NCBI GenBank assembly: GCA_964353255.1
Contig: CAYGVJ010000021.1
Coordinates: 1-46,332, forward strand
DNA length: 46,332 nt
Reading direction: 5' to 3'
From: VFZS01 sp964353255
Lineage (GTDB): Bacteria; Acidobacteriota; Terriglobia; Bryobacterales; Bryobacteraceae
Shown: positions 1 to 9,183 of the stretch, piece after piece
How positions within the stretch are numbered: position 1 is the stretch's first letter
Layout of the letters: each line of letters opens with the position of its first letter
Program-made: the position numbers and the translations under genes
Notes under the pieces: model-generated
Told to the model about the DNA's origin: nothing
What the model saw: only the letters and a program-made list of their open reading frames with translations
Database searches by the model: none

Positions 1-1749
1 CCCGAGTATGGCGCCACGATGGGCTTCTTCCCGGTGGATGAAGAGACCCTGAGCTACCTGAGGCTCACCAACCGCCCGCCGGAGTTGATCGCCCTGATCG
101 AAGCCTACGCCAAGGAGCAGGGACTGTGGCGCAGCGCCTCCTCCCCGGCGCCGGGCTTCACGGATACCCTCGAGCTGGATCTGGGCACGGTCGAGCCGTG
201 TCTGGCCGGGCCCAAGCGGCCGCAAGACCGCATCAACCTGCCGGGCGTCAAGAAGAGCTTCCTGGACTCCCTGGGGGCCCCGCCCCGCCAGGTCGAGGTG
301 CGATTCAACGGCGGCGCGGCGGCGCTGCGCGAAGGCGCAGTTGTCATCGCCGCGATCACAAGCTGCACCAACACGTCGAACCCGTCGGTGATGATCGGCG
401 CGGGGCTGCTGGCCAAGAAAGCCGTCGAGCGCGGCCTGAAGGTCAAGCCGTGGGTGAAGACCAGCCTGGCGCCCGGCTCGAAGGTGGTCACCGACTATCT
501 CGCCGAAGCGGGTCTGACGCCCTATCTGGAGGCGCTGGGCTTCCACCTGGTGGGCTACGGCTGCATGACCTGCATCGGCAACAGCGGGCCGCTGCCTGAG
601 CCGGTGGCCGAGGCGGTGAAGCGCGAGAAGCTGGTGGTAGCGGCCGTGCTCAGTGGGAACCGCAACTTCGAGGGGCGCGTCAACGCGCAGGTTCGGGCCA
701 ACTACCTGGCGTCGCCGCCGCTGGTGGTGGCTTACGCGCTGGCCGGGAGCATGGAAGTGGACCTGGCCACGGAGCCGCTCGGAACGGACGCCTCCGGCGC
801 TCCGGTTTACCTGCGCGACATCTGGCCGTCGCCCGCCGAAGTGCGCGAGGCGGTCGTCCGCTGCGTCACCGGCGCGCAGTTCCAGAAGCAGTACAGCGAA
901 GTGTTCCGGGGCGACCCGCAGTGGAGTTCCTTGCCCACGCCTACGGGCGACCTCTACGAGTGGGATCCGCAGTCCACCTACATCAAGCATCCCCCCTACT
1001 TCGAGCAGATGGCCGACCCGCAGGCCGCCATCGCCGACTTGAGCGGCGCGCGCGTGCTGGCCCTGCTCGGCGATTCGGTGACCACCGACCACATTTCGCC
1101 GGCCGGCTCGTTCTCCGCCGACACCCCGGCGGGGAAGTACCTCGTCAGCCTGGGCGTCCAGCCCAAGGATTTCAACTCCTACGGCGCCCGCCGCGGCAAC
1201 CACGAGGTCATGGTGCGTGGCACGCTGGCCAACATCCGCCTGCGCAACCAGTTGGCGCCGGGCACCGAAGGCGGCTGGACCGTTCACCTGCCGGACGGCG
1301 AAACCATGAGCATCTACGACGCGGCCATGCGCTACCAGCAGGAGGGCGTGCCGCTGGTGATCGTCGCGGGCAAGGAGTACGGCTCCGGCTCCTCGCGCGA
1401 CTGGGCGGCCAAGGGCGTGCGGTTGCTGGGCGTGCGCGCGGTGCTGGCTGAGACCTTCGAGCGGATTCACCGCTCGAACCTGGTGGGCATGGGCGTGCTG
1501 CCGCTGGAGTTTCTGCCCGAGCAGAACGCCCAAAGCCTGGAGCTTACCGGAAAAGAGGTGTTCCACATCGAAGGCGTGGCCGAGGCCATCGCCGGATCGA
1601 AGCAGGCGCGGGTGCAGGCGGTGGCCCCGGACGGCAGCGAGAAGCGCTTCGAAGTGAAGGTGCGCGTGGACACGCCCGCAGAAGCCGAATACTACCGCCA
1701 CGGCGGAATTCTGCCGTACGTGCTGCGGCAGGTGGCGGGGGGCAAGTAG
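1..1749 (+). CDS. acnA: Aconitate hydratase AcnA, 5'-truncated by the window edge
   Basis: Aconitase interconverts citrate and isocitrate in the TCA cycle through a [4Fe-4S] cluster in the cytoplasm. The frame is open from base 1 and begins inside the conserved EYGATMGFFPVD motif, so the ATG at 19 is internal and the N-terminal part lies outside the window. The three cluster cysteines are visible: the Cys of SCTNTSNPS (codon 364) and both Cys of GCMTCIGNSG (codons 562 and 571). The C-terminal swivel domain contains GSGSSRDWAAKG, which carries active-site Ser/Arg. Length and motif order fit the AcnA/IRP type rather than AcnB. It ends in TAG, and a hairpin follows within 8 nt. Confidence 0.97.
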   Translation, partial: PEYGATMGFFPVDEETLSYLRLTNRPPELIALIEAYAKEQGLWRSASSPAPGFTDTLELDLGTVEPCLAGPKRPQDRINLPGVKKSFLDSLGAPPRQVEVRFNGGAAALREGAVVIAAITSCTNTSNPSVMIGAGLLAKKAVERGLKVKPWVKTSLAPGSKVVTDYLAEAGLTPYLEALGFHLVGYGCMTCIGNSGPLPEPVAEAVKREKLVVAAVLSGNRNFEGRVNAQVRANYLASPPLVVAYALAGSMEVDLATEPLGTDASGAPVYLRDIWPSPAEVREAVVRCVTGAQFQKQYSEVFRGDPQWSSLPTPTGDLYEWDPQSTYIKHPPYFEQMADPQAAIADLSGARVLALLGDSVTTDHISPAGSFSADTPAGKYLVSLGVQPKDFNSYGARRGNHEVMVRGTLANIRLRNQLAPGTEGGWTVHLPDGETMSIYDAAMRYQQEGVPLVIVAGKEYGSGSSRDWAAKGVRLLGVRAVLAETFERIHRSNLVGMGVLPLEFLPEQNAQSLELTGKEVFHIEGVAEAIAGSKQARVQAVAPDGSEKRFEVKVRVDTPAEAEYYRHGGILPYVLRQVAGGK

Positions 1750-2123
1750 AGCTCCACGTTCTGCAACGCAGAACGCCAAGTCGGGCGCTCCCCGATCGGC
1801 GCCTGCCGACAGGTGGAAGGAATTTCGCCAGAACCCGCTGAATCGCAAGCGGTTCCCCCCTTCCCGGAAAGCCATCGGTCGTTTCGCTGTACGAAACGTA
1901 GACGCCGTCGCAGAAACTTCTTGACCTCCCAGCCCGTTTGAGGCAACAGTATCATAGGAGAAAACCCCGGTTGAGTGGAGGTGTCTCGCCGGCCAGAGCT
2001 CGGAGCCGGATGGGGTCGTAGAGTGCCCTGTGGGGGTCGCACGAGGACGTGAGGTTGGTCGCCCAGTTCGGCGTGGATTTGAACAGCGGTTAGTTTGTCA
2101 AACCTGAGTAGTGGAGGATAACC
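1750..2123. other. 374-bp intergenic region with two hairpins
   Basis: I see no gene here. Two perfect hairpins are present. At 1757-1775 an 8-bp stem with loop AAC lies just after the aconitase stop and could be a terminator without a clear T tract. At 1880-1898 a 7-bp stem CGTTTCG/CGAAACG encloses a 5-nt loop. The second is far from the aconitase stop and could lie in the leader of the receptor gene downstream. A GGAGG ribosome site at 2113-2117 serves the next gene. I found no convincing promoter pair. Confidence 0.4.
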
Positions 2124-5100
2124 ATGCGAGTGTTCTTAGGCTGCTTGTGGGCAGCGCTCCTGGCAGTCGCGACTGCGACGGCGCAAGTGGGCGGTAGTGG
2201 AACGATTCAAGGAACGGTCACGGATCCTTCGGGAGCCGTCGTGGCCGGCGCCACGGTCACCGCGGCGAACGTGGGAACTGGCGTTCAAACCAGCCGCAAG
2301 ACGACCGAAGCCGGCTTCTTCGTGCTTACTCCGCTCCAACCCGGCGAGTATACGGTCACTGTCAAGGCGGAGGGATTTCAAACCCTCACCCAGCAGAACC
2401 TGGTCGTTGTCGCCCTGGGAACCATCGGATTGAATCCGAAGTTGCAGTTGGGAACGTCCAGTCAGTCGATCGTGGTGACAGACGCGCCACCTGTGCTGCG
2501 TACCGACGATGTGACGCTCGGTGCGTCCATGGAGAACGAACTCTATGCGGCGCTTCCCCTGGCCATGAACGGAGTCCCCAGGGATCCCACGCAGTTTATC
2601 GCCCTTGTGCCCGGCGTCAATAACGCCAGCACGCAGGCCGCCGGCCCCACCACGGCCGCCTTCAATGGCGGCCAGACGTATCATAACGAAGTCTATCTGG
2701 AAGGGATTCCCCTGACCAGCGCCGGAACGCAAGGCGACACCCGCTATCTGGCGTTTGCAGTCTCGGTGGATGCGGTGGAGCAGTTCCAGGTCGAGACCAA
2801 CAGCAGCAAGGCCCAGTACCAAGGGCAGGGCGTCTCGAACTTCGTTCTGAAGTCGGGAACCAACGCGTTCCATGGCGCGGCCTTCGAGTACTTCCGCAAC
2901 ACGGCCTTGGACGCGCGAGGCTTCTTCCCCGCGAAAAGAGCCATCGATCACCAGAACGAATTCGGCGGGCTCATTGGGGGCCCCATTAAGAAGAACAAGC
3001 TCTTCTTCTTTACGAACCACGATAGGTATAAATACAACTCAGGACTGATGAACCCCACCTTGCAGTCGATCCCGACGGTGGCCCAGCGGACGGGTAATTT
3101 CAGCGAGCTTCCGGCCGCGCAGGTGATTTACGATCCGAGGTCCCAGACTTGCACTGGCGGAGTGTGTACGCGGACGCCGCTCTCCGGAAACATCATCCCC
3201 ACCAGCAGCATCTCTCCGATCGCGCAATCACTGCAGTCCTATCTTCCTGCTCCGACGAACTCGAATATCGTGAACAACTACCTGCCCAGCCTGCCGATCC
3301 TGCTGAACACGTGGACTACGACCGCCAAGGTGGATGCCAACCTGTCGGACAGGAATCGGATGTTTGGGTTCTTCGCCGCAGGCAATTACGCCACCAATTT
3401 CACCGGCAGCCTCACCCAAGGGGGAGCGGCGGGTGTGCTGCCCGAGCCTTACACGCAAGGCCGCATCGTGCAGGAAGCCGTCAAAATGGCGCAGTTGCAC
3501 GACACCTTCACCATCACCCCCTCCCTGTTGAACCAATTTAGCGCTTCCTTTAATCGCATCGCGATTCCGCTGCAGAACCCCACCGTGGAGGGGGCTTATC
3601 CGCAGAAGGCCGGCATCAAGGGCTTGCCTCCAAGCGTGGTCCAGTTGACTTTCCCGGACATTAATTTCGCCGGCACGAATTCGCCCGGCGGCTGGCAGGG
3701 AACCAACGCCCACTTCTACAAAGAAGTCGTCAACACGTTCACCGCGCAAAACAATGTGCTGTGGGTAAAGGGCCGCCACTCGATGGTCTTCGGTTTCCAG
3801 TGGCAGGCGTTGCAGGACAACCAGAACTTCGCGCTGTTTGCCAGCTTCAACTTCAACAGCGCCCAAACCCAGGGGTACAATGCCTCGGGATCGCTCCTGA
3901 CCGCCACCGGCAATGCCTACGCCAGCTACCTGCTCGGCGCCGTGAATAGCAGCGGCGTCAACCAGAACGCCATCGGCGAGACCGGCGGCCGCTATAAGAC
4001 TTACGCCGCCTATATCCAGGATGACTGGAAGGTCAGCTCGCGTCTGACGCTGAACCTGGGCCTCCGCTGGGACCTCTATAGCCCCTTCACCGAAGTGAAC
4101 AACCTGATGTCCTTCTTCGACCCGAATCTGGCGAATTCGGCCGCCGGGGGCCATCTGGGCGCGCTCGCGTTTGCCTCCAGCAGCTTCCGCACTCCCGCCG
4201 AAGCTCACTACAGGAACTTCGGCCCTCGCCTGGGAGCGGCGTACCGTCTCGACGACAAGACCGTCCTGCGGGCGGGCTATGCGATCATGTACGCGCGCGC
4301 CCTTGGCTCGCGCACCATCGGACGCGCGGGACTCAGCCAGCTCGGTTACAACGCCACGAACAACTCCATCAGCCCCGGGAACAACGCTCCGGCATACTAC
4401 TGGGATAACGGCGTTCCTCCCATCGCCCAGGCGCCGCCGTTCATCGATCCCACTTACGGGACCGGTTTCATCACCTCGAATCCCACGGGCGTACAGAACC
4501 CCGTATACGGCCACCCGAAGCTCGGCGGCAAGCCGCCGTACTATTTGAACTGGAACTTCGGTATTCAGCGCTCGCTCACCGGGAACATGACCGTGGGTCT
4601 CACTTACACCGCCAGTATGGGCAAGTTCCTGGCCGGGCCCGGCAACGGTGGTGGCTCGTTCAATATTGCGCCGCTGAAGTATCTGGCCCTGGGGTCTCTG
4701 CTCACGGCAACGGCCAACTCCGCCAACCTAGCCACGGCGAAAGCCATGTTCCCGGAAATCGCGCTGCCCTTCCCCAACTATGTGGGAACCATCGGCCAGA
4801 TGCTCCGCCCCTACCCGCAATACGGCACCATTAACACTCCGATGTTCACCGTCGGCCAGTCCAACTACCAGGGGCTCCAGGCGACCTTCAATCGCCGGTT
4901 CGCCGACGGCTTTACCTTCACGGCGGGCTACACGTTCAGCAAGCAAATGGACAATATGCTGGCCGCCACCCGGAACCCCTTCGACTATTCTCTGGAGAAA
5001 TCGCGCGGCGGCATCGACCATCGCCACGTGTTCACGGCCACGTCCACTTTCCAACTGCCTTTCGGCGCCGGGCACACTCTGAACCCGGGCAACCCCGTCG

Positions 5101-5600
5101 CGCGCGCGGTGATCAGCCGCTGGACGGTTTCCGGACTCGTCTCCTTCGCCACTGGCTCGCCCTTGGCGCTCACGGGCACAGCTTGCAACGCCGGGGGCAT
5201 TCTGGGCACCTGCATTCCCAACTACAACCCCGCGTTCAGCGGAAACGTCCGCATCAACGGCAACTACGGGAACGGCAACCTCATTGGAGGCACGGTGACC
5301 TCGTTCTTGGACCGGACCGCGTTCGTCGCCCCCGCGGCATATACGGTCGGCAACTTGCCCAGGACCGGAGTCTACGGCCTCAATGCGCCGTTCAACTCAT
5401 CCATTGACTTGAGCGTGCGCCGCGAGTTCGCGATTCGCGAAAATATCAAGCTCGCCATCCAGGCCGAGGCCTTCAACGTGAACAATACCGTCCGCTTCGG
5501 AGCGCCTGGACTCAACCCGGACGCGGCCAGCTTTGGTACGGTGACTTCGCAGGCCAATAAGCCGCGCGCAATGCAGCTCAACGCCCGCATTACCTTCTGA
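2124..5600 (+). CDS. Oar-like TonB-dependent receptor with N-terminal carboxypeptidase-regulatory domain
   Basis: This is a 1158-residue outer-membrane protein. A Sec signal peptide spans about residues 1-20 (cleavage after ATAQ). Residues about 25-110 form a CarboxypepD-reg-like beta-sandwich (GTIQGTVTDPSGAVVAGATV). A plug domain follows (about 120-270; NGGQTYHNEVYLEGIPL), then a long beta-barrel rich in aromatic/Asn strands. It ends in LNARITF with terminal Phe, as outer-membrane barrels do. This architecture is typical of the large acidobacterial Oar-like family, thought to take up or bind large substrates. The substrate cannot be read from sequence. GGAGG at 2113-2117 supports the start. 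No sugar or siderophore gene is adjacent. Confidence 0.93.
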   Translation: MRVFLGCLWAALLAVATATAQVGGSGTIQGTVTDPSGAVVAGATVTAANVGTGVQTSRKTTEAGFFVLTPLQPGEYTVTVKAEGFQTLTQQNLVVVALGTIGLNPKLQLGTSSQSIVVTDAPPVLRTDDVTLGASMENELYAALPLAMNGVPRDPTQFIALVPGVNNASTQAAGPTTAAFNGGQTYHNEVYLEGIPLTSAGTQGDTRYLAFAVSVDAVEQFQVETNSSKAQYQGQGVSNFVLKSGTNAFHGAAFEYFRNTALDARGFFPAKRAIDHQNEFGGLIGGPIKKNKLFFFTNHDRYKYNSGLMNPTLQSIPTVAQRTGNFSELPAAQVIYDPRSQTCTGGVCTRTPLSGNIIPTSSISPIAQSLQSYLPAPTNSNIVNNYLPSLPILLNTWTTTAKVDANLSDRNRMFGFFAAGNYATNFTGSLTQGGAAGVLPEPYTQGRIVQEAVKMAQLHDTFTITPSLLNQFSASFNRIAIPLQNPTVEGAYPQKAGIKGLPPSVVQLTFPDINFAGTNSPGGWQGTNAHFYKEVVNTFTAQNNVLWVKGRHSMVFGFQWQALQDNQNFALFASFNFNSAQTQGYNASGSLLTATGNAYASYLLGAVNSSGVNQNAIGETGGRYKTYAAYIQDDWKVSSRLTLNLGLRWDLYSPFTEVNNLMSFFDPNLANSAAGGHLGALAFASSSFRTPAEAHYRNFGPRLGAAYRLDDKTVLRAGYAIMYARALGSRTIGRAGLSQLGYNATNNSISPGNNAPAYYWDNGVPPIAQAPPFIDPTYGTGFITSNPTGVQNPVYGHPKLGGKPPYYLNWNFGIQRSLTGNMTVGLTYTASMGKFLAGPGNGGGSFNIAPLKYLALGSLLTATANSANLATAKAMFPEIALPFPNYVGTIGQMLRPYPQYGTINTPMFTVGQSNYQGLQATFNRRFADGFTFTAGYTFSKQMDNMLAATRNPFDYSLEKSRGGIDHRHVFTATSTFQLPFGAGHTLNPGNPVARAVISRWTVSGLVSFATGSPLALTGTACNAGGILGTCIPNYNPAFSGNVRINGNYGNGNLIGGTVTSFLDRTAFVAPAAYTVGNLPRTGVYGLNAPFNSSIDLSVRREFAIRENIKLAIQAEAFNVNNTVRFGAPGLNPDAASFGTVTSQANKPRAMQLNARITF

Positions 5601-5662
5601 TTCACTCTGCCGGCCGGGACGGACGCGATTTCGGCCTGAAGTTGATCTACTGATTCGACCCG

Positions 5663-5685
5663 GGGGCAGGCTCCGTGCCTGCCCC
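5663..5685. terminator. Hairpin between convergent genes
   Basis: A perfect 8-bp stem, GGGGCAGG/CCTGCCCC, encloses a 7-nt loop and is followed by TTTCA. It lies between the convergent receptor gene and S24-type gene, so it may terminate transcription from both sides. The T tract is short. It also resembles in base make-up the CAGGCA-type palindromes at 17972 and 24734. Confidence 0.5.
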
Positions 5686-5708
5686 TTTCATGCATTCCCG
5701 GAGCAGCA

Positions 5709-6521
5709 CTACGGCGACAGAACCGTGACGAACTCCCCCAGGACCTTGTACTCGCCTGAGTCGTCCAGCTCGACGGGCGCGAAGTCGGGGTTCTCCGGCA
5801 AGAGCCAGATGGCGTCGTGCTCCCAGCCATCCTCGGTCGAGCGCTTGCGGCTCTGGTAGATCTTGATGGTGAACTCGCCGCCGCTTTCCGAGGCGCCGCG
5901 CTTCCACACCAGCACGGCCTTGCCCTGGCGCGAGCCGGCCGGGTGGGCGCGGAAGACCGCCAGGCTGCCGTCCGGGATCCGGGGCTCCATCGAGCGCCCC
6001 ACTATGTGAACCACGTACAGATCCCGGCTCAGGCGCAGGCCCGGCGGAGCCTCCACCCAGTCCTCAGGCTCGACCTCCATGTCCTGGCCAAAGCGGCCGG
6101 CAGCCGCGCGCAGCGAGTACAGCGGCAGATGGGTGACGAACGGGATGACCCGCGCCGGCTCACGGCGCACGCCCAGGACGTGCTCGTCGAACAACTGCTG
6201 GAGCTTCCAGGGAAGACTACGGGCCTCGGTAGGCCGGCGCCCGCTGATGCGGATCACGTTGGAGAGGCTGTCCTCGAGATACTCCAGGAAGCGCCGCCCG
6301 CCCAGCTCGTCGATCTTGAGCGCGAAATCCCGGTCCAGCGCCTCGAGCACCTCGGCGTCTTCCGGATCTGCCAGGACCTCAAGGTCACCGCGAAGCCTGA
6401 ACAACAGCCGGTCGCTGGCCGGCTCATACAGCATGACCCCCAGGTTGGTCACCTCCCGGCCGGGGAGGGCCAGCTCGACCACCAGGTACTCGGCGTTTCG
6501 CGCTGCCAAAGCCAGGGCCAT
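5709..6521 (-). CDS. DUF3037-like / S24 (LexA-type) peptidase fusion
   Basis: This 270-residue protein has two parts. Residues about 10-115 resemble the DUF3037 family (EYLVVELALPGREVTNLGVM and following). Residues about 165-265 form a LexA/UmuD/CI-type S24 domain: the Ser of VGRSMEPRIPDGS (S177) and the Lys of FTIKIY (K220) match the Ser-Lys catalytic dyad. LexA and CI proteins carry an N-terminal helix-turn-helix in front of this domain; none is recognisable here. The protein could be a self-cleaving regulator acting through protein contacts, or a stress protein. It is convergent with the TonB receptor. Function is inferred from the domain only. Confidence 0.75.
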   Translation of the reverse strand: MALALAARNAEYLVVELALPGREVTNLGVMLYEPASDRLLFRLRGDLEVLADPEDAEVLEALDRDFALKIDELGGRRFLEYLEDSLSNVIRISGRRPTEARSLPWKLQQLFDEHVLGVRREPARVIPFVTHLPLYSLRAAAGRFGQDMEVEPEDWVEAPPGLRLSRDLYVVHIVGRSMEPRIPDGSLAVFRAHPAGSRQGKAVLVWKRGASESGGEFTIKIYQSRKRSTEDGWEHDAIWLLPENPDFAPVELDDSGEYKVLGEFVTVLSP

Positions 6522-6592
6522 CTCTAACCGCCCGAGACGCTAAGATGCGGCACCTATCACCCTAATAGAAATCGGCGGCCGAAAGCAATTCT

Positions 6593-7618
6593 TTACGGGG
6601 CAAACGGAAAATAGCCCCGGCGCGCCCGGATCTTGACGTTGGGCAGGTCCACTTCCACGCGCACGGAGCGGAACTGCCGGGAGACGTCCAGATTGTCCGG
6701 GATGTAGCGCAGGATGTACTGCGTGGTCACCTCGCCAGCCACGTTGGAGATGGCTTTGAAGATGCCGTTGGCGATCTCGGAAGCATAGCCGCCGGTGCCG
6801 ACCTTCAGCGCGTAGTTGCCCTCGTCGGAAGGAGTCGAAAGATATCCGGAAACGTTCGAATAAAGCCCTTGCAGGGGGTACTCGACCCGCCCGCCGGTCT
6901 CCTCGGCCAGCCGGGTGAGGTTCTTGTCGCCTTCGCTGGTGAAACCGAAAGCGACCGTGCTGACGCCGTAGATGGTCACCAGGTTGCGCTGGGCGATTTC
7001 GAGCACTTCTTCCAAGCTCTTCTTGCTGGCGTTGTCGTTGCCGTCACCGATGACCACCAAAACCCGCCGAGGCTCGATCGGCTCCCCCTCGACGATGAGC
7101 CGCCGGGTGCACGCCAGGTAGACCGCGTCGAACAGAGCCGACCCGCCGCCCGGCTTGAGCTTGCGGATCTTCTCGACAATCTTCTCCGGGTCGCTGGTGG
7201 TGTTCACGGCCAGCTCGGCGTCGTTGCCGTAGGTGGTCAGAAACCCGCTGTACCGCTTGTCGCCGGGCAGCAGGGCCCAGACCAGCTCCAGCGCCGCCTC
7301 CTGGAAAGTCTTCCAGTGGAGCCGGCTGGTGTTGCTCATGTCCAGCAGAAAACCCACCACAATGGGCTGGCTGCGCTCCCGGCTGAAGTAGATGATCTTC
7401 TGCTCCCTGCCCTGGTCGAAGATGCGGAAATCGCGGACTTCCAGGTTGCTGACGAAGCGGCCCTTCTCGTCGGTGACCGTCACCGGGATGATCACCTCAT
7501 TGATCTGGACACGGAACGGAGTGGGCTGGGCCTCGGGCTGCCGCGGTTTCGGAGCAGTCTGCTGCGCCAGCGCAGCCGCGGCTGCGACACAGAGGAGTGC
7601 TGCCCTGCCTCCCAGCAT
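6593..7618 (-). CDS. Exported VWFA-related acidobacterial domain protein
   Basis: This is a 341-residue protein with a Sec signal peptide (residues 1-19, cleavage near ALAQ). A short beta-rich segment with VTVTDEKGRFVSNLEVRDF follows, then a von Willebrand factor A domain. The metal-binding MIDAS motif reads D93-M-S95-N-T97 (DxSxT). The layout, including the conserved 'dF.i.d.g..Q.i..F' stretch before the A domain, matches the VWFA-related family common in Acidobacteria. VWA domains bind partners through a metal ion; the partner is unknown. It lies 35 bp upstream of the kinase gene's stop on the same strand, but no shared role is evident. Confidence 0.88.
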   Translation of the reverse strand: MLGGRAALLCVAAAAALAQQTAPKPRQPEAQPTPFRVQINEVIIPVTVTDEKGRFVSNLEVRDFRIFDQGREQKIIYFSRERSQPIVVGFLLDMSNTSRLHWKTFQEAALELVWALLPGDKRYSGFLTTYGNDAELAVNTTSDPEKIVEKIRKLKPGGGSALFDAVYLACTRRLIVEGEPIEPRRVLVVIGDGNDNASKKSLEEVLEIAQRNLVTIYGVSTVAFGFTSEGDKNLTRLAEETGGRVEYPLQGLYSNVSGYLSTPSDEGNYALKVGTGGYASEIANGIFKAISNVAGEVTTQYILRYIPDNLDVSRQFRSVRVEVDLPNVKIRARRGYFPFAP

Positions 7619-7653
7619 CAGTGGTCACCTGGGATGATTATAACGGACCCCAC

Positions 7654-8688
7654 TCAGCGCTGCACCCTGCCCGAGCCGCCCGCCTTGAGCAACTGGTTGA
7701 CCTCCTCGGCGCTGAGGCGGGCAAAGTCGCCCGGAATGGAGTGCTTCAGGCAGCTCGCCGCTACCGCGAATTCCAGGGCCTCCTGGTGCGCGGGCAGGCG
7801 GAGCAGCCCATAGATCAGGCCGCCGGCGAAGCAGTCCCCGCCACCCACCCGGTCCACGATGTGCGTGATCTCGTAGTGACGGCTCTCCAGGAACTCGCGG
7901 CCGTTGTTCAGGCACGCCGACCAGCCGTTGTGCGAGGCGCTCTTGGATTCCCGCAGCGTGATGGCCAGGATCTTGAGGTTGGGGAACGCGCTCATGACCC
8001 GCTCGGTAAGCCCGCGGTACTGGGAAACGTCCAGCGTGCCCGACTCCACGTCCACGTCCGCCTGAATGCCCAGCGCCTTCTGGCAATCCTCTTCATTGGC
8101 GATGGCTACGTCGGACTGCTTGACCAGCTCACGCATGACCTCCGGAGCGGACTTGCCGTACTTCCAGAGGTTCTTGCGGTAGTTGAGGTCGCAGGAGACC
8201 GTGAGCCCCAGGGCGCGGGCCTTGGCGGCCCCCTCCAGGGCCAGGTCCGCTGCTCCCTGGCTGATGGCCGGCGTGATGCCGGTCACGTGGAACCAGCGCG
8301 CGTCGCCCAGGCCCGCATCCCAGTCGATGGCGCCGGGTTGAGCCAGCGCGATGGCGCTGAAATCGCGGTCGTAGACCACCTTGGAGGGCCGCTGGTTGGC
8401 GCCTGCCTCCACGTAGTAGGCGCCCATGCGCCCCTTGGCCCGGGCGATGCGCGAAGCATCCACCCCGAAACCACGCAACTGCGCGATCACTGCGTCGGCC
8501 ACCGGATGATTGGGCGGCAGCACCGTGATGTAGCGGGCCGGCACGCCGAAGCCGGCCAGCGCCACGGCCACGTTGGCCTCCCCGCCTCCGAAGGTGGCCA
8601 CGAACTGAGGCGACTGAAGGAACCTCTCGAAACCCGGCGGCGCCAGGCGCAGCATGATCTCTCCGAAGGTGACGACTGTCTCCGACAT
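7654..8688 (-). CDS. kdgK: 2-keto-3-deoxygluconate kinase (PfkB family)
   Basis: The enzyme phosphorylates 2-keto-3-deoxygluconate to KDPG, feeding the lower Entner-Doudoroff route from uronates. The N-terminus TFGEIMLRLAPPGFERF and the glycine-rich GGGEANVAVALAGFG are the substrate-side PfkB signature. The C-terminal RVGGGDCFAGGLIYGLL is the second signature, with Asp of GGDCF as catalytic base. Length (344 aa) is normal. I chose ATG at 8688 because the family starts directly before VTFGE; an in-frame ATG at 8724 would add twelve unlikely residues. The upstream 500 bp holds repeats and insertion-sequence debris, so the original promoter may have changed. No uronate pathway gene is adjacent. 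Confidence 0.88.
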   Translation of the reverse strand: MSETVVTFGEIMLRLAPPGFERFLQSPQFVATFGGGEANVAVALAGFGVPARYITVLPPNHPVADAVIAQLRGFGVDASRIARAKGRMGAYYVEAGANQRPSKVVYDRDFSAIALAQPGAIDWDAGLGDARWFHVTGITPAISQGAADLALEGAAKARALGLTVSCDLNYRKNLWKYGKSAPEVMRELVKQSDVAIANEEDCQKALGIQADVDVESGTLDVSQYRGLTERVMSAFPNLKILAITLRESKSASHNGWSACLNNGREFLESRHYEITHIVDRVGGGDCFAGGLIYGLLRLPAHQEALEFAVAASCLKHSIPGDFARLSAEEVNQLLKAGGSGRVQR

Positions 8689-8736
8689 AAGTTCAGTTTC
8701 GCGCAAAGACGCCAAGGACCGCAAAGCGGTTCTAGG

Positions 8737-8806
8737 GCCTTGGCGTGCTTGGCGCGTTCCTCGCGGGCCTGGCGCGAACCCTACTTGGTCACCGCCGCCA
8801 CGGCAT
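8737..8806. repeat. 70-bp repeat, copy A (partner at 11757-11826)
   Basis: By eye 64 of 70 positions match 11757-11826 in the same orientation. The left flank (about 8697-8727: TTCGCGCAAAGACGCCAAGG) is loosely complementary to the repeat's right part, making a degenerate inverted structure. Read on the minus strand, the copy contains DAVAAVTK followed by TAG, matching the last codons of the Rid-domain gene (DAVAAVAK, TAG) that overlaps copy B. Its right end coincides with the start of the IS66 remnant. Confidence 0.8.
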
Positions 8807-8991
8807 CGATCCCTTCGCCTACCTGCGCGAGGTGCTTGAGCGCATCCACGCGCATCCCCACAACCGGATCGAGGACCTGCTGCCCGATCGGTGGCTGGCC
8901 GCCCCGTCGGCGGCCAACTTCTCAGCCACCCGCCACGCTTGCCTCACATGTAGCCGCAGCTCCGTGAGACATGGGTTCGCCGGACGGTCAC
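8796..8991 (+). mobile_element. IS66-family remnant: TnpC C-terminus and right end
   Basis: The plus strand encodes RHGIDPFAYLREVLERI followed by HPHNRIEDLLPDRW, the typical C-terminus of IS66-family transposase TnpC. About 60 bp downstream, 8974-8991 reads as the inverse of GTGACCGTCCGGCGAACC, very close to the IS66 terminal repeat GTAAGCG(T)CCGGCGAACC as I remember it. So only the last roughly 200 bp of the element remains; the rest of tnpC and tnpA/tnpB are gone. The left junction falls in the 70-bp repeat. It cannot be mobile by itself. Confidence 0.78.
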
Positions 8992-9183
8992 TGAATACCA
9001 ACATCAGGACGAGACTGAGTTTTACGTCCCGGTTCTGACTGGGCAGCCCAGAGAGTCAAGTACATCCCTCGGGCAGACCGCCCCGGCCTGCCGGATCCCC
9101 AGGCCGCCGGCTGCTGGCACAGCAGCTCGGCCGGGCACAGACACACTCCTACTGCCAGTGCTAACCGGAACATACAACCTCGC
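8992..9183. other. Intergenic remainder after the IS66 remnant
   Basis: I see no gene, RNA or clear regulatory site in these 192 bp. Together with the repeat and the IS66 piece they make a 495-bp gap between kdgK and the secreted-protein gene. Confidence 0.4.

Noticed and set aside
1921..1955. TTGACC and TATCAT as a promoter for the TonB receptor
   Set aside because: The spacer is 23 bp, too long for a sigma70 promoter.
1692..2042. Minus-strand open frame of 116 codons over the aconitase 3' end and the gap
   Set aside because: Composition and content resemble non-coding sequence, with no ribosome site and no recognisable motif; it overlaps a certain gene.
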